Positions 49,731 to 62,507 of a stretch of DNA of 64,000 bases are shown in pieces. The position numbers and the translations under genes are program-made. A model generated the notes under the pieces. That model had not been told where the DNA came from, did not search any database, and was given only the letters and a program-made list of their open reading frames with translations. Source of the DNA: Hyaloscypha bicolor E (taxonomy: Eukaryota; Ascomycota; Leotiomycetes; Helotiales; Hyaloscyphaceae); assembly GCF_002865645.1 (NCBI RefSeq), contig NW_020194589.1:1-64000 (forward strand). The letters run 5' to 3'. Positions within the stretch are counted from its first letter, which is position 1. Every line of letters begins with the position of its first letter.

Positions 49731-52700
49731 ATTAATTAACCTAAATAGCTTTAATACACTAAAGCTATTTATCCGAAAAAGCAAATAAAGTAAAAATTCT
49801 TAATAAATATTCTTATTAAAGATTAAATTATTCAAATAGCTGTAATAATAGTTAGCTAAAAGCTTTATTATTATAAGGCTTAAAATACAAGTTATACACT
49901 CTTAGTATTAAGTAACTATATACGGAAAATCCTTAATATAATTAGAGAAACATTTTAATATTAATTAGATTTTAGAAATGCCTTTAATAATATTCTCGAA
50001 TTCTTTATTATTAGCTTAGTAGTTCTTTAGCTTTTCCTTAGTTAATCCTAGTCTAGTTTTATTTCTAATAAAGGTTTTTTATTTTAAGAGCTTATTATAT
50101 ATATTACTTAGTTTATCTAGAATATTTATATTAAATTTAGTAATTATAGCTATCTTTTCTAGTATTAGTAAGCCTTCTATAATTACCTAAGCTTCTTTAA
50201 TACTCTAAACTTTAATACTATTAATTTATAGACTTTTAATAATATTATGGCTTATAAGAACTAGATATTATACTTTACTAGCTTGAGAAATTTATACTTT
50301 GGCCATTTTATTATTCTTAATAAGTTATAAAAGTATTATTAATATAATAGTTATAGGTTATAGAATTAAGAATTCTTGAAATTATAAGAATTTCTTTTAA
50401 ATATATTCTAAAATAAAAAGTAAATTAGAATAGTCTTGAATTATATAAAGGCATTATATATATTTGAGTTTTTCTTTCTTTCTAGTAAGAAAATAAAGCT
50501 AAAATAGTAATATATATAATAAGAAAAGTAGATATATTAATTAGATATATTTAAGATAATATAATTATAAATTAGGAATAATTATAGAAAGTAAAATATA
50601 AAATTAGGCTTCTATTATAGAAAAAAATACGAATATATATATCTAAGGAAATATAATTAAGGAAATAATTAGGATAAGTTAAACTAAATAGTAATAATAG
50701 GGAAATAAGAAAATAATATAATAGAAATATAAATATAGTAATAGTATCTAAAATATTAAAATATAAAAAGAAATAACGAAAATTTTATAATATAAATATA
50801 TTCTAACTTCTTATTTATTTAGAGATATCTCTATTAATTTAAAAAATAGTATAAAAGAAGGGAAATAATATAGGAAATATATAAAAGATAAGATATATAA
50901 ATATATTAAAGATATGAGGAAAATATAAAATAAGTATTAATAGAAAGAAAATTAGAATAATAGAATTAAGAAATAATTTGAAATAAGATATTACTTTTTC
51001 TAAAAGCTAATTATATTTGTTTAGTATTTATTAAAATCGACTTTATATAATATAAAACTATTTAGTTAGTTAGGACTTTAAAATAATATCTATATCTATA
51101 AAAGTAATACTAAAGATATTAGAATATATAGAAAAGAAAATTATAAAATAATATAAATAGAGTTTATAGTACTATTATTAAATTTGAAATAGTTAATATT
51201 AAAGTTAATATAAAATATAGAAAGATTAGGTATTTCAAATTAGTATTAAGAATATGGGAATTATTTAAATAATATTTAATAGTAAGAAATAAATTAATAA
51301 TAAGAATTAGTAAATTATACTAGCTTTTTAAAGAAATAACTAGTTCCTGGTAATAAAATAATATTATAATTAAAGAAAAAGTTTTATATAAGAGAAGTTT
51401 TCTATAAAAGTAGAAATATATAATATACTAATTAAGCCTTAGTATATATTTTAAATATAGCTATAATTATATTAAAAAAAAGTAGGTTTCCTAGTATAAA
51501 GTAGGCTTTAAATAGGCAAATCTAGTTTATCTAATATTTAAAAGATTTCCAGAATTATATATTATTAAGTATTTTCGGAAATAACTTTTGGGTTTAATAA
51601 AGTTTCTCTTTCCTATTATAGGGCTTCTAGTTTAGTTATTTCGTTTATATATAACTTCTAATTAGGAAGTTTATTTAGATATTATAAGGAAACTTATAAT
51701 AGTAGTTTAAGTTAAAGTCAAGATCTATAGATATTATAGTTAAGCTTTAAACTAATATAAACTATAAGAATAGCTGGTTAAAAAAGTAAATAAAGCTTTT
51801 AAAAGATTTCTAGTTTAGTAAAATATATATAAAAGACTCTTTTCTTTTTTCTTTTCTTTTTCTAATTCCAAATATAATTATTATTTATTATTATAGTTCG
51901 GAGTTAAGAGTTTATAAGATAATTTCTTAATTTCCTATTTATTTTTATACTAAAAGAAATTCTTTATATTTAATTCCCAAGATCTAATAATAGAATTTTA
52001 TATATTAAGAATATTATCTAATAATAATAATTAGATAATAGTAAAAAATAAGTAATAATAAAGCTTGTTTAACTTCTAGAATAATAGTCTAATAATAGTA
52101 TTTTCTAAAAGTTATAAATAATAGTTAGAAGAAAAATTTAAAAGATATATAAAGAATTAAAAATAATAAGCTTTATTTTAGGTTAAGAAAAGCCTTTATT
52201 ATTAGATACTTTCTCCTAGTTCTTTATAAAGGAAATATGCTTTATTTTTTCTAATTCTAATAATTCTAGAATATATATAATAATACTAGTAGCTTTCTCG
52301 ATTTCCTAAATACTATTTTACTTATAATATTTTATAACTATTTCCTTTTCTAGTTCTATATCTATTTTGAAATATTTATTTATAAATATATACTTATTAT
52401 TAATTTCGTTTTTAGAGAAATACTAGAATCTATTTCTTTTAATAAACTATTTAAGTTAATTCCCGATATATATTCTTTAAAGTATAATATTATTAAGTTC
52501 TTCTAGTATATAGTATTGTTTTAGTTAATTCATATATCTTACTTTATATAAGCTAAGCTAGTAGTATAGTAGTTTTATATTTCTTGACTTATCTTAATTT
52601 ATTAATTTAATATTATATATAAGAACTAGATTTTTCTCGGAAATAGGTTTTAAATAAATCTAATAAGTAGTATTAAATTACTTCTTTTTTTTTTAATATT

Positions 52701-53199
52701 ATTTATTTTTCTTTATTCTGGTTTTTTTAATATTTTTATTTCTTATTTATATTTGCTTTATATATATCTCTAAAAGTATTTCTTTATTATAAACTTTATT
52801 TTATCTAAGTATTTTCTAGATTAGAAAGTATATTTCTATAAGTAATATAGCTTCTTTATTATAGACTATATAAAAAAAAGTAAATCTAGTTAGTCTATAT
52901 ATAGTAATTTAGTTAGTAAATAAAATATATAATAATAAATTTATCTAAAGCTTCTTTTTACTTATTATAAGTATTATAAGTACTTAAATAATTAGTTAAT
53001 ATCCTCTTTTAATTATACTATTTCTCTTGAAATTATAAGCCAAAATAATAATTCTATTAATTTCTAGCTTATTAAGTTCCTAAATTACTATTTCTTTGAA
53101 TTCTAATCTATTATTTATTTTAAGCTAGCTAAATAAATTATACTTATAAATGATTTCTTTCTAAATAAACATAGTAATTTTCTTACTAGTTAGGTTCTT

Positions 53200-53480
53200 T
53201 AAAAGTCTAGCTTTAACTTACTCTAAAAAGTTATTTCTAATAATAACTAGCAAGTTATATTCTTTATAGTCTAGTAATTTAATTATATTAATTTTAAGAT
53301 AATAAAAAAGAGATATAGCTTTTATTAAATATAGAGTTTCTTTTTATTTTCTTTTATTCTTATACTAATAGACCTTATAAGTATTAATATATTTCCATAT
53401 ATAGTTATAGTAACTTTCCTAGTAATAGTAACTAGTTACTAAATAAAAGATATTTTTTTTTCCCTATATATCTAATCTTA
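53200..53480 (-). pseudogene. Integrase fragment of family A copy 2
   Basis: It corresponds to 5.45-5.7 kb of copy 1 with extra RIP damage. Read alone it would be hard to recognise; the assignment rests on the alignment. Confidence 0.65.
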
Positions 53481-53778
53481 TTATATAGTTCTTTAATAAT
53501 AATTTCTCTTTACTCTTAATTATTAATAATAAGCTAAGATAAGTATACTTTAGATATAATTCTTTATAGTAATTAATCTCTTATACTATAATTTAAAGCT
53601 TCTTTATTTAACTTTTAAAACTCGGTTCTAGATATTTCTTCTAGTCTAGAAAGTATTATAAAATATTATATAATATTCTAGTATTATTCAGAATAGCTAT
53701 TATCTAAGGAATTTAATAAAATAGTCGGGTTATTAAGTAAAATATAGAAGTTAGTATTATTATTTACTATTTTACTAG

Positions 53779-53819
53779 AGGTTATATATAAAAGGCTATA
53801 GCCTTTATTATATAACTTC
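53779..53819. promoter_or_regulatory. Palindrome inside family A pol, copy 2
   Basis: It carries GGTTATATATAAAAGGC and GCCTTTATTATATAACTT around TATA, equivalent to 6001-6043. Confidence 0.55.
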
Positions 53820-54899
53820 CGGATTTTATTATTTTTTAATATTACTAATTTGTTTTCAGATATAATAAGGCTTTAATTATTAATCTCTAGTAACTAGATA
53901 CTATTATTTAAATATTTAATAAAGGTCTTAGGAATCTAATTCCTTAAAACGATATTATATAACTAAACCGGAACCGCTTCTTTTAATTAAACTTTTTATT
54001 TAATAAGTACTATTCTAATAATATTAAGCTCTATTACTAATTATTTATTAATATTCTTATTATTCTCGGTATTGCCTTCTTACTATTAATATCTTAATAA
54101 TTCGTTAGTAGTAATATACTTAGTTCCTTTAATATACTTAACTTTAAAGTTAAATAGTTAAATTTATACTAGCTAATAAATAACTAGAGCCCTAGAAAGA
54201 TTTATAGCTATTTTACTTAGTTATATAACAAGTATATTAGTATCTAGTTTAAGAATAAAATAAACTCTATATAGCCAGAATTATACTTTTTATAAATATT
54301 TTACTAGCCTTTAGTATTTTCTTTTAATAATATTATATTTTTATTTAGTATTATTTTAGATTTCAGACTTATATTATATAACTTTCTTTTTTTATTTTTA
54401 TTATTATATTAACTAAGAGTTCCGCTCTATTTATCTAGGCTAATATTTATTACTAATATAATTATTTCCTAATTTTCTAATAAATTATAATATAACTTAT
54501 AAAGTATTAGAGTAATAGTAAGCTTTTTTAAAAAAATTTATATAGCTAGTATTTATTTATTACCCTAGTCTCATCTTTCCTTATTAAATAGTAAATAAGT
54601 TTAATAATAATTATAAAGCCTTTAATCTAAATATAGTAATAAATAATAATTCTAATAAATATCTTACTTTTAGTTATATTATTATAATATTTCTATTTTA
54701 ATATCTTAGTAATTCCTAAGCTTAAAAGACTTCTTCTAAGTACTTTATAAATAAAGCTAATAATAATTATACTATTATAATAAAATTATAATTTTCTCTA
54801 ATACTAGCTTTAGCTTATTTAACTTTATCTAAAGTTATATTTAGGTTTTAAAGATATTTAAATATAAAATACTAAATTTCAGGTAAAATAAGCTACTTA

Positions 54900-55150
54900 T
54901 TATAGTTTATATAAGGTTCCTTAATTCTAATATTATTAATAAATAATATAGTAATTTTAGGAAATAAATTCTTTAGAATAGTTATAATAATTTATATAAA
55001 TTATATAATAGGATTAGTAGTTTCCTAAAGTAATATAGTTATTTTTAATAGTTCTAGAAATATTATAAATATAATTAAATCTCTATTATAGGTATCTAGT
55101 ATAAATTAATTATATTCGGAAAAAAAATTAATTAGAAAAATATAAATATA
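54900..55150 (-). pseudogene. Reverse transcriptase fragment of family A copy 2
   Basis: It corresponds to 7.13-7.4 kb of copy 1. The catalytic box at about 54919-54960 is in the same state, with both Asp codons lost. Confidence 0.65.
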
Positions 55151-56947
55151 TTTAGTAAATTTCTCTAAGATCTTATTAGTAAATAAAAGTAAGTTAATAT
55201 CTTATAAGATTACTAAATTCATTTTTATAGTAGTATTAATTAGTTTATAAGTTCTAGTATTCTTTTTTATAACTAAAAACTATAGATTTTAGTAAGATCT
55301 ATTATATTTCTTAAGAATTTTATAATTTAGGTATTTTAATAGTATTTTTACTATTACTAGTACTAGAGCTTTAAAATATAGGAAATTCTTTTTTTACTAG
55401 GCCTTATACTTAATAGCTTTAATTAGAATAAATAGGCTAATATTTATATAAACTTTTCCTACTTCTTTCTAATTAAATATAATTATATCTTTTTAATTAA
55501 TTATTAATTCTTGAAATATAGCTAGTTTTTTTTTCTAAAGCTAATTACTAATATTTAATTATTTAAGATATTCCGGAATAAGTTATAAATTTCTTGAAAT
55601 AATAAATATTCTTAGTAAAAAGTAGTTTTTATATTTCTTAATATATTTTTATAAGTATTCTTTAGCTTTAGATTTTTTAAACTAGTTTAGATATTTATTT
55701 AGGCCTTTTCTAGTTCTATTATTAGTATTTACTAGTTAAATTTTTTTATTCTTTATTTTATATATTCTTATAACTAGAAATAAACTATAATTATTATTTT
55801 TTTCTTTAAGAACTATAGCTATTTTTTCTAGTATTCTTTTTATCTAATCTTTGGAATTTATAACTTTTTTATTTAGCTTTTTTCTAGTTAGATATAGAAA
55901 GTATCTTTTTATTTAGTATTTTAATATATTTTCCTTAAGCTCTTATATATTCCAGAATTCTTTCTAGTTTTGGATTCTATATTCTTTAATTTCGGGAATA
56001 TATTTCTTTATTATTAGGAAATATTATTTTATTTCTTTTTTAGAAATATTTTTACTTAATATTCTTTTTATTTCTTTTTCTATTAAATCCGGAACTACTT
56101 TTAATAATATTCTAATTAGAGCCTTTTTTACTTTAGTTTCTCTAAAAATATTATTAATTTCCTAAACTTCTAAACCCAAAATAAAAGAATTTATAAGAAA
56201 TCCTAGTATTTTTCTATTTTCTCTAATATTATTACTAGTTATAATACTAGGCTTTATTTTTCCTTTTTATTTTTAGTTTCTTATTCTATATTACTTAATT
56301 TCTTAATTTTAGGAGCTTAGTACTCTTAAATTATTACTTTCTTTTATTTCTTGGTATTTTTTAAAAATGAAATAATTATAATAATATAGGTATTCTAGTT
56401 ATTTTTAGGATTAGTAAATCTTTTATTCTATAAACTATTATTTTTATATATAATATTTATTTTTATTTTTACTAAAAATAATTAACTAAGCAGGATCTTT
56501 AGAACTTTTTTAACTAGGAAAAATATATCTTTATATTTTATTTTATTTATAATTTTAGCTTTAAGTTTTACTATTTCTATAAATTCAAATTCTATTCTAA
56601 TAATAATAGATATTTAATAATTTATAATATTATATACTATTTTACTAATATTTCTAGAGATTTTTTTAGAAAAAATATTAATTTTAGTTCTAGTATTAAT
56701 TATTTCTTTATATTTAATATTCTCTTAAAATTCTTAAAATATAAATTAGAGATATAAAAATCATATAATATATTTATAAGCTAGTAATATCCGAATATTA
56801 ATATTATTACTTTTAAATTAAATAATTCTATTAGTATTAGGTATCTAAGCTAATATTTCTAATTCTTTAAATATTCTATTTATTACTTGAGCTATAATTA
56901 CTAGTTTTATAAATCTTCTAGTATATTTAATTATATTTAATATAATA

Positions 56948-56994
56948 GTATTTCTTATTTATAAAATAGTATTTCTTATTTATAAAATAGTAAA
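56948..56994 (-). repeat. 22-bp tandem duplication specific to family A copy 2
   Basis: TAGTATTTCTTATTTATAAA with a short tail is present twice; copy 1 has one unit at about 9174-9196. It is a post-divergence slippage event. Confidence 0.8.
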
Positions 56995-59934
56995 ATAAGA
57001 AGTATTATTCTTAATTTATTAGTTCTAAAGTATAATAGCTAGATCCGGTATTTTTAAGATATTAATAAGTATTCTTATTTCTTTTTAAGTTCTTGGGAAT
57101 AAAATAATTACTTTTTTTAGTAATTTTATTAGAATATTATTAATTTTAGGAGTTTTATACTTATTATAATTAAGAATATATTAGGTTTCTAATTTGTTTT
57201 ATTTATTTCCGGAACTATTAATATCTATATTCTTAGCTAGGCTATTTCTTTATTTATTACTTTTCGGAATAGTATTTTTCTGGCCTCTTATATAAAATAG
57301 CTTTTCTTTTACTTTAGCTTGTTTTTAGAAAACCTCTTTAGCTATTTCTATTTCTTTTTTCTTTTTCCTTAATAAAAAACCTATTATAATATTAATAGAA
57401 ATACTATTTATAGCCAAATCTTAATACTATTTATTAATTTCAGAATCTAAAGTATTAGTAATTTTAATATAATTTCCTTTAAGATAAAACGGCTATTTAG
57501 ATTCCCTAGATATAATTTACTTACTTTTATATATAGATTCCGGTTAGCTAGTTTCCTTTTCTTTTTCTTGCCTAGTAAACTAGGTATTTCCTATTAATCT
57601 CTAGATATTTTTGGGTCAAGTATTTAAGTTATAATTAAATTCTCTTTTTTGAACTTAGGAAATAACTTAGTTAAACTACTAGTACTTATTAGTAAAGAAA
57701 AAGGAAATACTTTCTTATCTAGGCTTAAATAGCCTTTTATATTATCTTTTATTAAATTAGTAAGTATATTTATAGTTTATAAGTTCTTTTATTAATAGAT
57801 AATAGAACTAAGAGATATAGATATATTCTGAATTAATATTATTATTCTTGTCTTTACTATAGTACTTATAATAAATTTGTTCTCTTAGTTCTAGATCTAT
57901 ATTATAAGCTATATTAACTTGAGTAGTATTTTCTAATTATACTTAAAACTAACTTTTTTTAGAATATAGTTATTTAGATTCTTTACTTAATTTAGCTTAA
58001 TTATTATAGCTATTATAATATTTTCTATATTCTTTATTATAACTTCTAGTATATTTTTTCTAAAGACCCGAATTATACTTACTAAGCTATTAATATTATT
58101 ATATTAGCTATAATTAACTAGGTTATATAAGTAGGCTATAGATATTTTCCCGAATTATAATAATAGCTATATTAAGTTATTTTTATAGGTTCTCTTAAGT
58201 TATAGTAATAATAAATAGTTTTTCTAGACTTCTTACTAGCTAGTTAATATTATTTCTCTTAGGTTTATTACTTTTAGTAGGTTTCATATAATTAGCTATA
58301 GACTGGGTTCTTTTCTTATTTATATCTATAGTAGCTTTAGGAAATATAATAGAAAAAACTAGTAAAAAATAATTATTTTCTGGCTTGGGAACTATATTAT
58401 AAATTATTATATTTAAGTATTCTTATCTAAATCTGAATATAATTTCTTATTAGAATAAATAATTCCCTTATAAATTCTCGATACTAAATAATTTTATTTA
58501 TCTTTTTTCTTTTTAGTAATTTCTTTAATATTTTTTTAAATATATTAATATAAGATTTAAATAAGATTTCTCTATTCTAGGCTTATATAATAATCTAATT
58601 AAGAAAATTATAGCTAATTTTAAGTATTTCCTAGTTATATTTTCGAAATTTCTTTAATAAGGCCTTAAAGAACTTGGTTTTCTAGTAATTTCCTAGATTA
58701 TTAGTATAATACTCTAATATAGCCTTAATCTAATTCTTATAAATAAGAGAGATATAATAAATAATTCTCTTTCTTTTAGTATTATTAGAAATATAATAGT
58801 TTTTATATATATTTATATATTATTTTAAGAATATAAAAATATTACTTCCCTAAAACTATAGTATTTTAGGAGCTCTTATAAGTAGTAGATTTAAATCCGG
58901 TATTAATATATACTTATTCTTAGTTATATTAATCTTAATAATTTCTTCTATAATTAATTATAAAGTTTCTATATCTGAAACTTCTACTAATAAGGTTTCT
59001 AATAAACTAACTTCCTATTTAAGTATATCTTTTGATTTAGGAACCGGAATTAAAGAGAAACTAGTTAATAATAATAAATATAGTCGAGATTTAAGTTTTA
59101 GTATTAATAGTAATAAAGTAATAGCTTTTCTAATTTTATTTCTATTACTTATACTTTTTTTTCTATTTCTTTAGCTTAATATTTATAGTATTTTTCCTTA
59201 ATTTTACTAAACTAGATATATTTATTAATATTAATAAAGGTAATAATAAAAATAATAAATATAATTTCGCTAATTTTTCTAACTTTTCTAAATTCTCTTT
59301 TATTTTTCTATTTAGTATTTATTTCTTTCTTTAAAAGCTTTTTTAGTTTATTTATATAATTTCTTATTTCTAATTTCTTTTTAATTCTTATTTCTAATTT
59401 CTATTTACTATTTTACTTAAAATTAAAGATATTTTCTTTTTTAGATATCTTTTCCGAACTTAAAAGTAAGCTTTTCTACTAAAACTAATACTACTTTTAT
59501 TCCGGTCTTTATTATAACTAAAAATAATATATAAATTAATAGTATAACTTTATTTCTGAGTATTAAAGTCTAATTCTAATTAAGATCTAACTTATATTAT
59601 CTTAATATAATTTTTCTTATTTTATTTCCTTTATTTTTTTTCCTTTTATAATTAGCCTTTATTTCTATTACCTCTATATATTATACTAGTAATTATATCT
59701 TATAGCTAACCCGTATTTAAGTTACTAAATATATCGGAAATTAATATAAGATACTAAAATTAATACTTATATATCTTTAATATTTTAGCTTTAGGTATAA
59801 AGTATTATAATAGCCCTTTTCTTCCCTAATTTACTAAGCTAATAATCTGCCTTATAGATATCTCTTAGAACTTTATAAAAGTATTACCTTAATTATAAAG
59901 TTTCTATCTTCCCTATATTATTTACTATAAAATA

Positions 59935-60237
59935 TATAAGAGGGAAACTATAATAAGACAAAAACCTATATAAAGTATACTAGAGTATAACACGTAACTT
60001 AATAGTAGAATAATAAATTAAAAGCATAAATAGTAAAGTATAAATAGTATATAGTATATAAAAGCTTAATTAATTAAATACTTATAAAGAATTATTCTCT
60101 AAGTCTATAGAAAAACTAGCTTTCTTATATAATTTCTGTAAGTTATATATAAAAGGCTATAGCCTTTATTATATAATCTAAACCTTAAAACTACTAAAAT
60201 AATATAATTTTTAACGAGTATGGCCTGTTATACTATA
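59935..60237 (-). repeat. 5' LTR of family A copy 2
   Basis: The 303-bp LTR is followed by CTAT at 60238-60241, matching 46644-46647. The palindrome is at about 60140-60179. CACGTAAC near 59990 keeps part of a CACGT core. Confidence 0.85.
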
Positions 60238-60978
60238 CTATATATGGCTTCCTAAGCCCGGTTTAGAAAAAGAATAAAAGAGTTTTCTTTTTATAATCTA
60301 AGGTTTCTAAAACTTATTTATAGCTATAATTTTATTTCTTTTATTTATATCTTTTTAATATTAGTTACTTTTTTTAGGTTTCAAATTCTTATATATAATA
60401 ATTAGAATCTTATTTTAATTCGTTTTTCTAGGCTAATTATTTAGCTAGATTAATCTTTTATTCTTATAATTAATTAGAATACTAATATTTATAAAATATT
60501 ATTATTTTAAAATTATATTATATTTATTTAGTTTTATAACTAGTATAAATACTAGAACCTTTTATTTATTAATTAAAAGTATAAGCTTAATATAGTAAGT
60601 AATAAATATAGCTTATTTATTATTAAATTCTTTTATATTATAGGGTAATATTAATTAAATAGGCTTAATATCTAGAAATTATTTAATTATTTTTACGAAC
60701 TTGAAATTAATAAAAGTATATTTATTTATTTTAGTATTAATAAAAGAAAAAGTCTTAATATTTAATCTATTATTATTAATTATATAAAAGAATATAAATG
60801 CTTTATTTTCTAGTAGCTAGCTTAAATTAACTTCTACTATATTAATATAATATAATTCTAAAAAGAAAACTTCTTTTAGAGGTTCTTATTTCTTTATTTT
60901 ATATTTTTAAATGGCTTATTTATAATAAGTATTACTAGGTTAGTTACTAAAACTTGCTTTATATATTCTGTTTTAGGC

Positions 60979-61028
60979 TTTAAATAGCTTTTAGATATAT
61001 AATTAAATCTATTATAGTTATAGTATTT
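60979..61028 (-). pseudogene. Gag zinc knuckle of element E
   Basis: The minus strand reads KYYNYNRFNYISKSYLKP, fitting C-x2-C-x4-H-x4-C with Cys and His now Tyr and Gly now Asn. Gag of E spans about 60.25-62.2 kb and continues at 46.64 kb beyond A copy 2. Confidence 0.75.
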
Positions 61029-62263
61029 GAGGTTAGAAAATCCGGGCTTTAGAATAATAGACTTATTTATTACTAGAGTTTTAAAAGCGGGCTTTATATA
61101 AGAAATACTTCTGGAGCTTGGCTTATTTATATCTTTATTAGCTTTTTTAAATATCTGGTTTTTTTTAAAAAAATAAGCTCGAATTTACTAGTTATTTATA
61201 ATATAATACTATATAAATTCCGTAATATAAATAATAAAATTATTATAATATATAGCTATAGTCTTTTAAAGCTTTTAGGTAAGCTTATTATTTAAGTTAT
61301 TCTTAAGGTTTTATAAATTAATGTTTCTATTTATTATATATTTTAGAAATAAAATATAGAACTTCTAGAAAATCTAATTCTTTTTTATAAATAGTTCCTT
61401 AAATACCTATTGAATATTATATTTCTTATTCGGGTTACTATATAGCTCTTCTAGATAAATATATAATTCTTTAATAGTCTTATATATATATTAATTATTT
61501 TAATTTAGATAAAAGGAAATTAATATAAAAATATAACTATTTATATAGCCGGATATATAAATAATCTTAAAATTCTTTATTTAATAAATATTAGAGTAAT
61601 TTCGGAGCTTATTCTTAATCTGAACTAATTAATTATTAAAAATAATACTATTCTTAATTATATTTTTAAAAATAAAAAAATTAGGGAATTTAATTAAATA
61701 TTTATTTTCTGAAATAAAGAAACTAGTTATTTTAATAAGCTATATAATAAACTTTTTAATAATAGCTTTATTCTTTTATAGGACTTACTTAGTTTCTTTT
61801 AGCTAATTATAATAATTCTTATAATAAGTAAAAATATTATATATTTTTAGAATTAATTTAATAATTTCTTTATATAAAGTTTCGGAATTTCGGAATAATT
61901 CTTAGAACTTTACCTTTAATAAAACAGGTTTCTTTTTTTCCTTTATTCTCTAAAAAATAGTATTTTTTCTATTATAAATATTAATAGAATATTCGGACTT
62001 TTTAGAAGATTTAATAAAAGGCTCTAATTTACTTTCTAGTAATATACTAGTTATTTCGGAACTTGCTTTTTTATATTTTCCTTAATAATAAAACTATTAA
62101 CCTATTTACTTACTTAGCCGGTCTAGGGCTTTCTTTTATTCTAATATTAGTTAACTAGTATAGAAATAGCTATAATATATTATATTTATATTTATTAAAA
62201 ACTAATTAAATAAATATTATTTAAATCCTCTATAGAATTAAGAAATAAGAAAACTTTAAATTA

Positions 62264-62502
62264 TATTACAAGTATAAAATTTAGAGTTTAGAAGGCATAA
62301 TTGAACTATTTTTATTTTAATAATTTAAAGCTAAAAAAAAAGAGGATTTTAAAAGAACCTCGAATCTAAATAATTATAAGCTATATACGGGCCTATATAC
62401 TAGTTTAAATTCGGGATTATATATAACTATTAGATAACTATAGATACCTTACTAGTTCTAGTCTAACCCTTACTAGTATTATATATTATAATAACTATAA
62501 TA
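62264..62502 (-). repeat. 5' LTR of element E
   Basis: It matches 42871-43130 but is about 20 bp shorter, lacking an AATATTATATTTAGAT-type stretch. It retains GGGCCTATATACTAG. Confidence 0.8.
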
Positions 62503-62507
62503 ATAGC

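Larger units (their letters stand above)
46648..60237 (-). mobile_element. Family A Ty3/Gypsy element, copy 2, rearranged, inserted in element E
   Basis: LTRs at 46648-46950 (3') and 59935-60237 (5') are flanked by CTAT at 46644-46647 and 60238-60241. Positions 49731-59934 align with 1970-12274 of copy 1; 46951-47044 is the original 3' internal end. Between them, instead of the roughly 2.2 kb expected from copy 1 and the 13.8-14.7 kb fragment, lie a unique GC-richer segment (47045-48394) and an inverted piece of A (48395-49634). The single pair of LTRs and one target duplication suggest the whole rearranged unit inserted in one event, but later rearrangement is not excluded. Confidence 0.8.
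42871..62502 (-). mobile_element. Element E: minus-strand Ty3/Gypsy retrotransposon, interrupted by A copy 2
   Basis: LTRs are at 42871-43130 and 62264-62502, flanked by ATAGC at 42866-42870 and 62503-62507. Removing A copy 2 (46648-60237 plus one CTAT duplication) joins 62263-60242 to 46647-43131, giving a 6.0-kb element. Across that joint the minus-strand order is gag knuckle (61.0 kb), then RT (45.75 kb), then integrase (44.3 kb), which is correct for Gypsy and supports the reconstruction. It is heavily RIPed. Confidence 0.85.
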
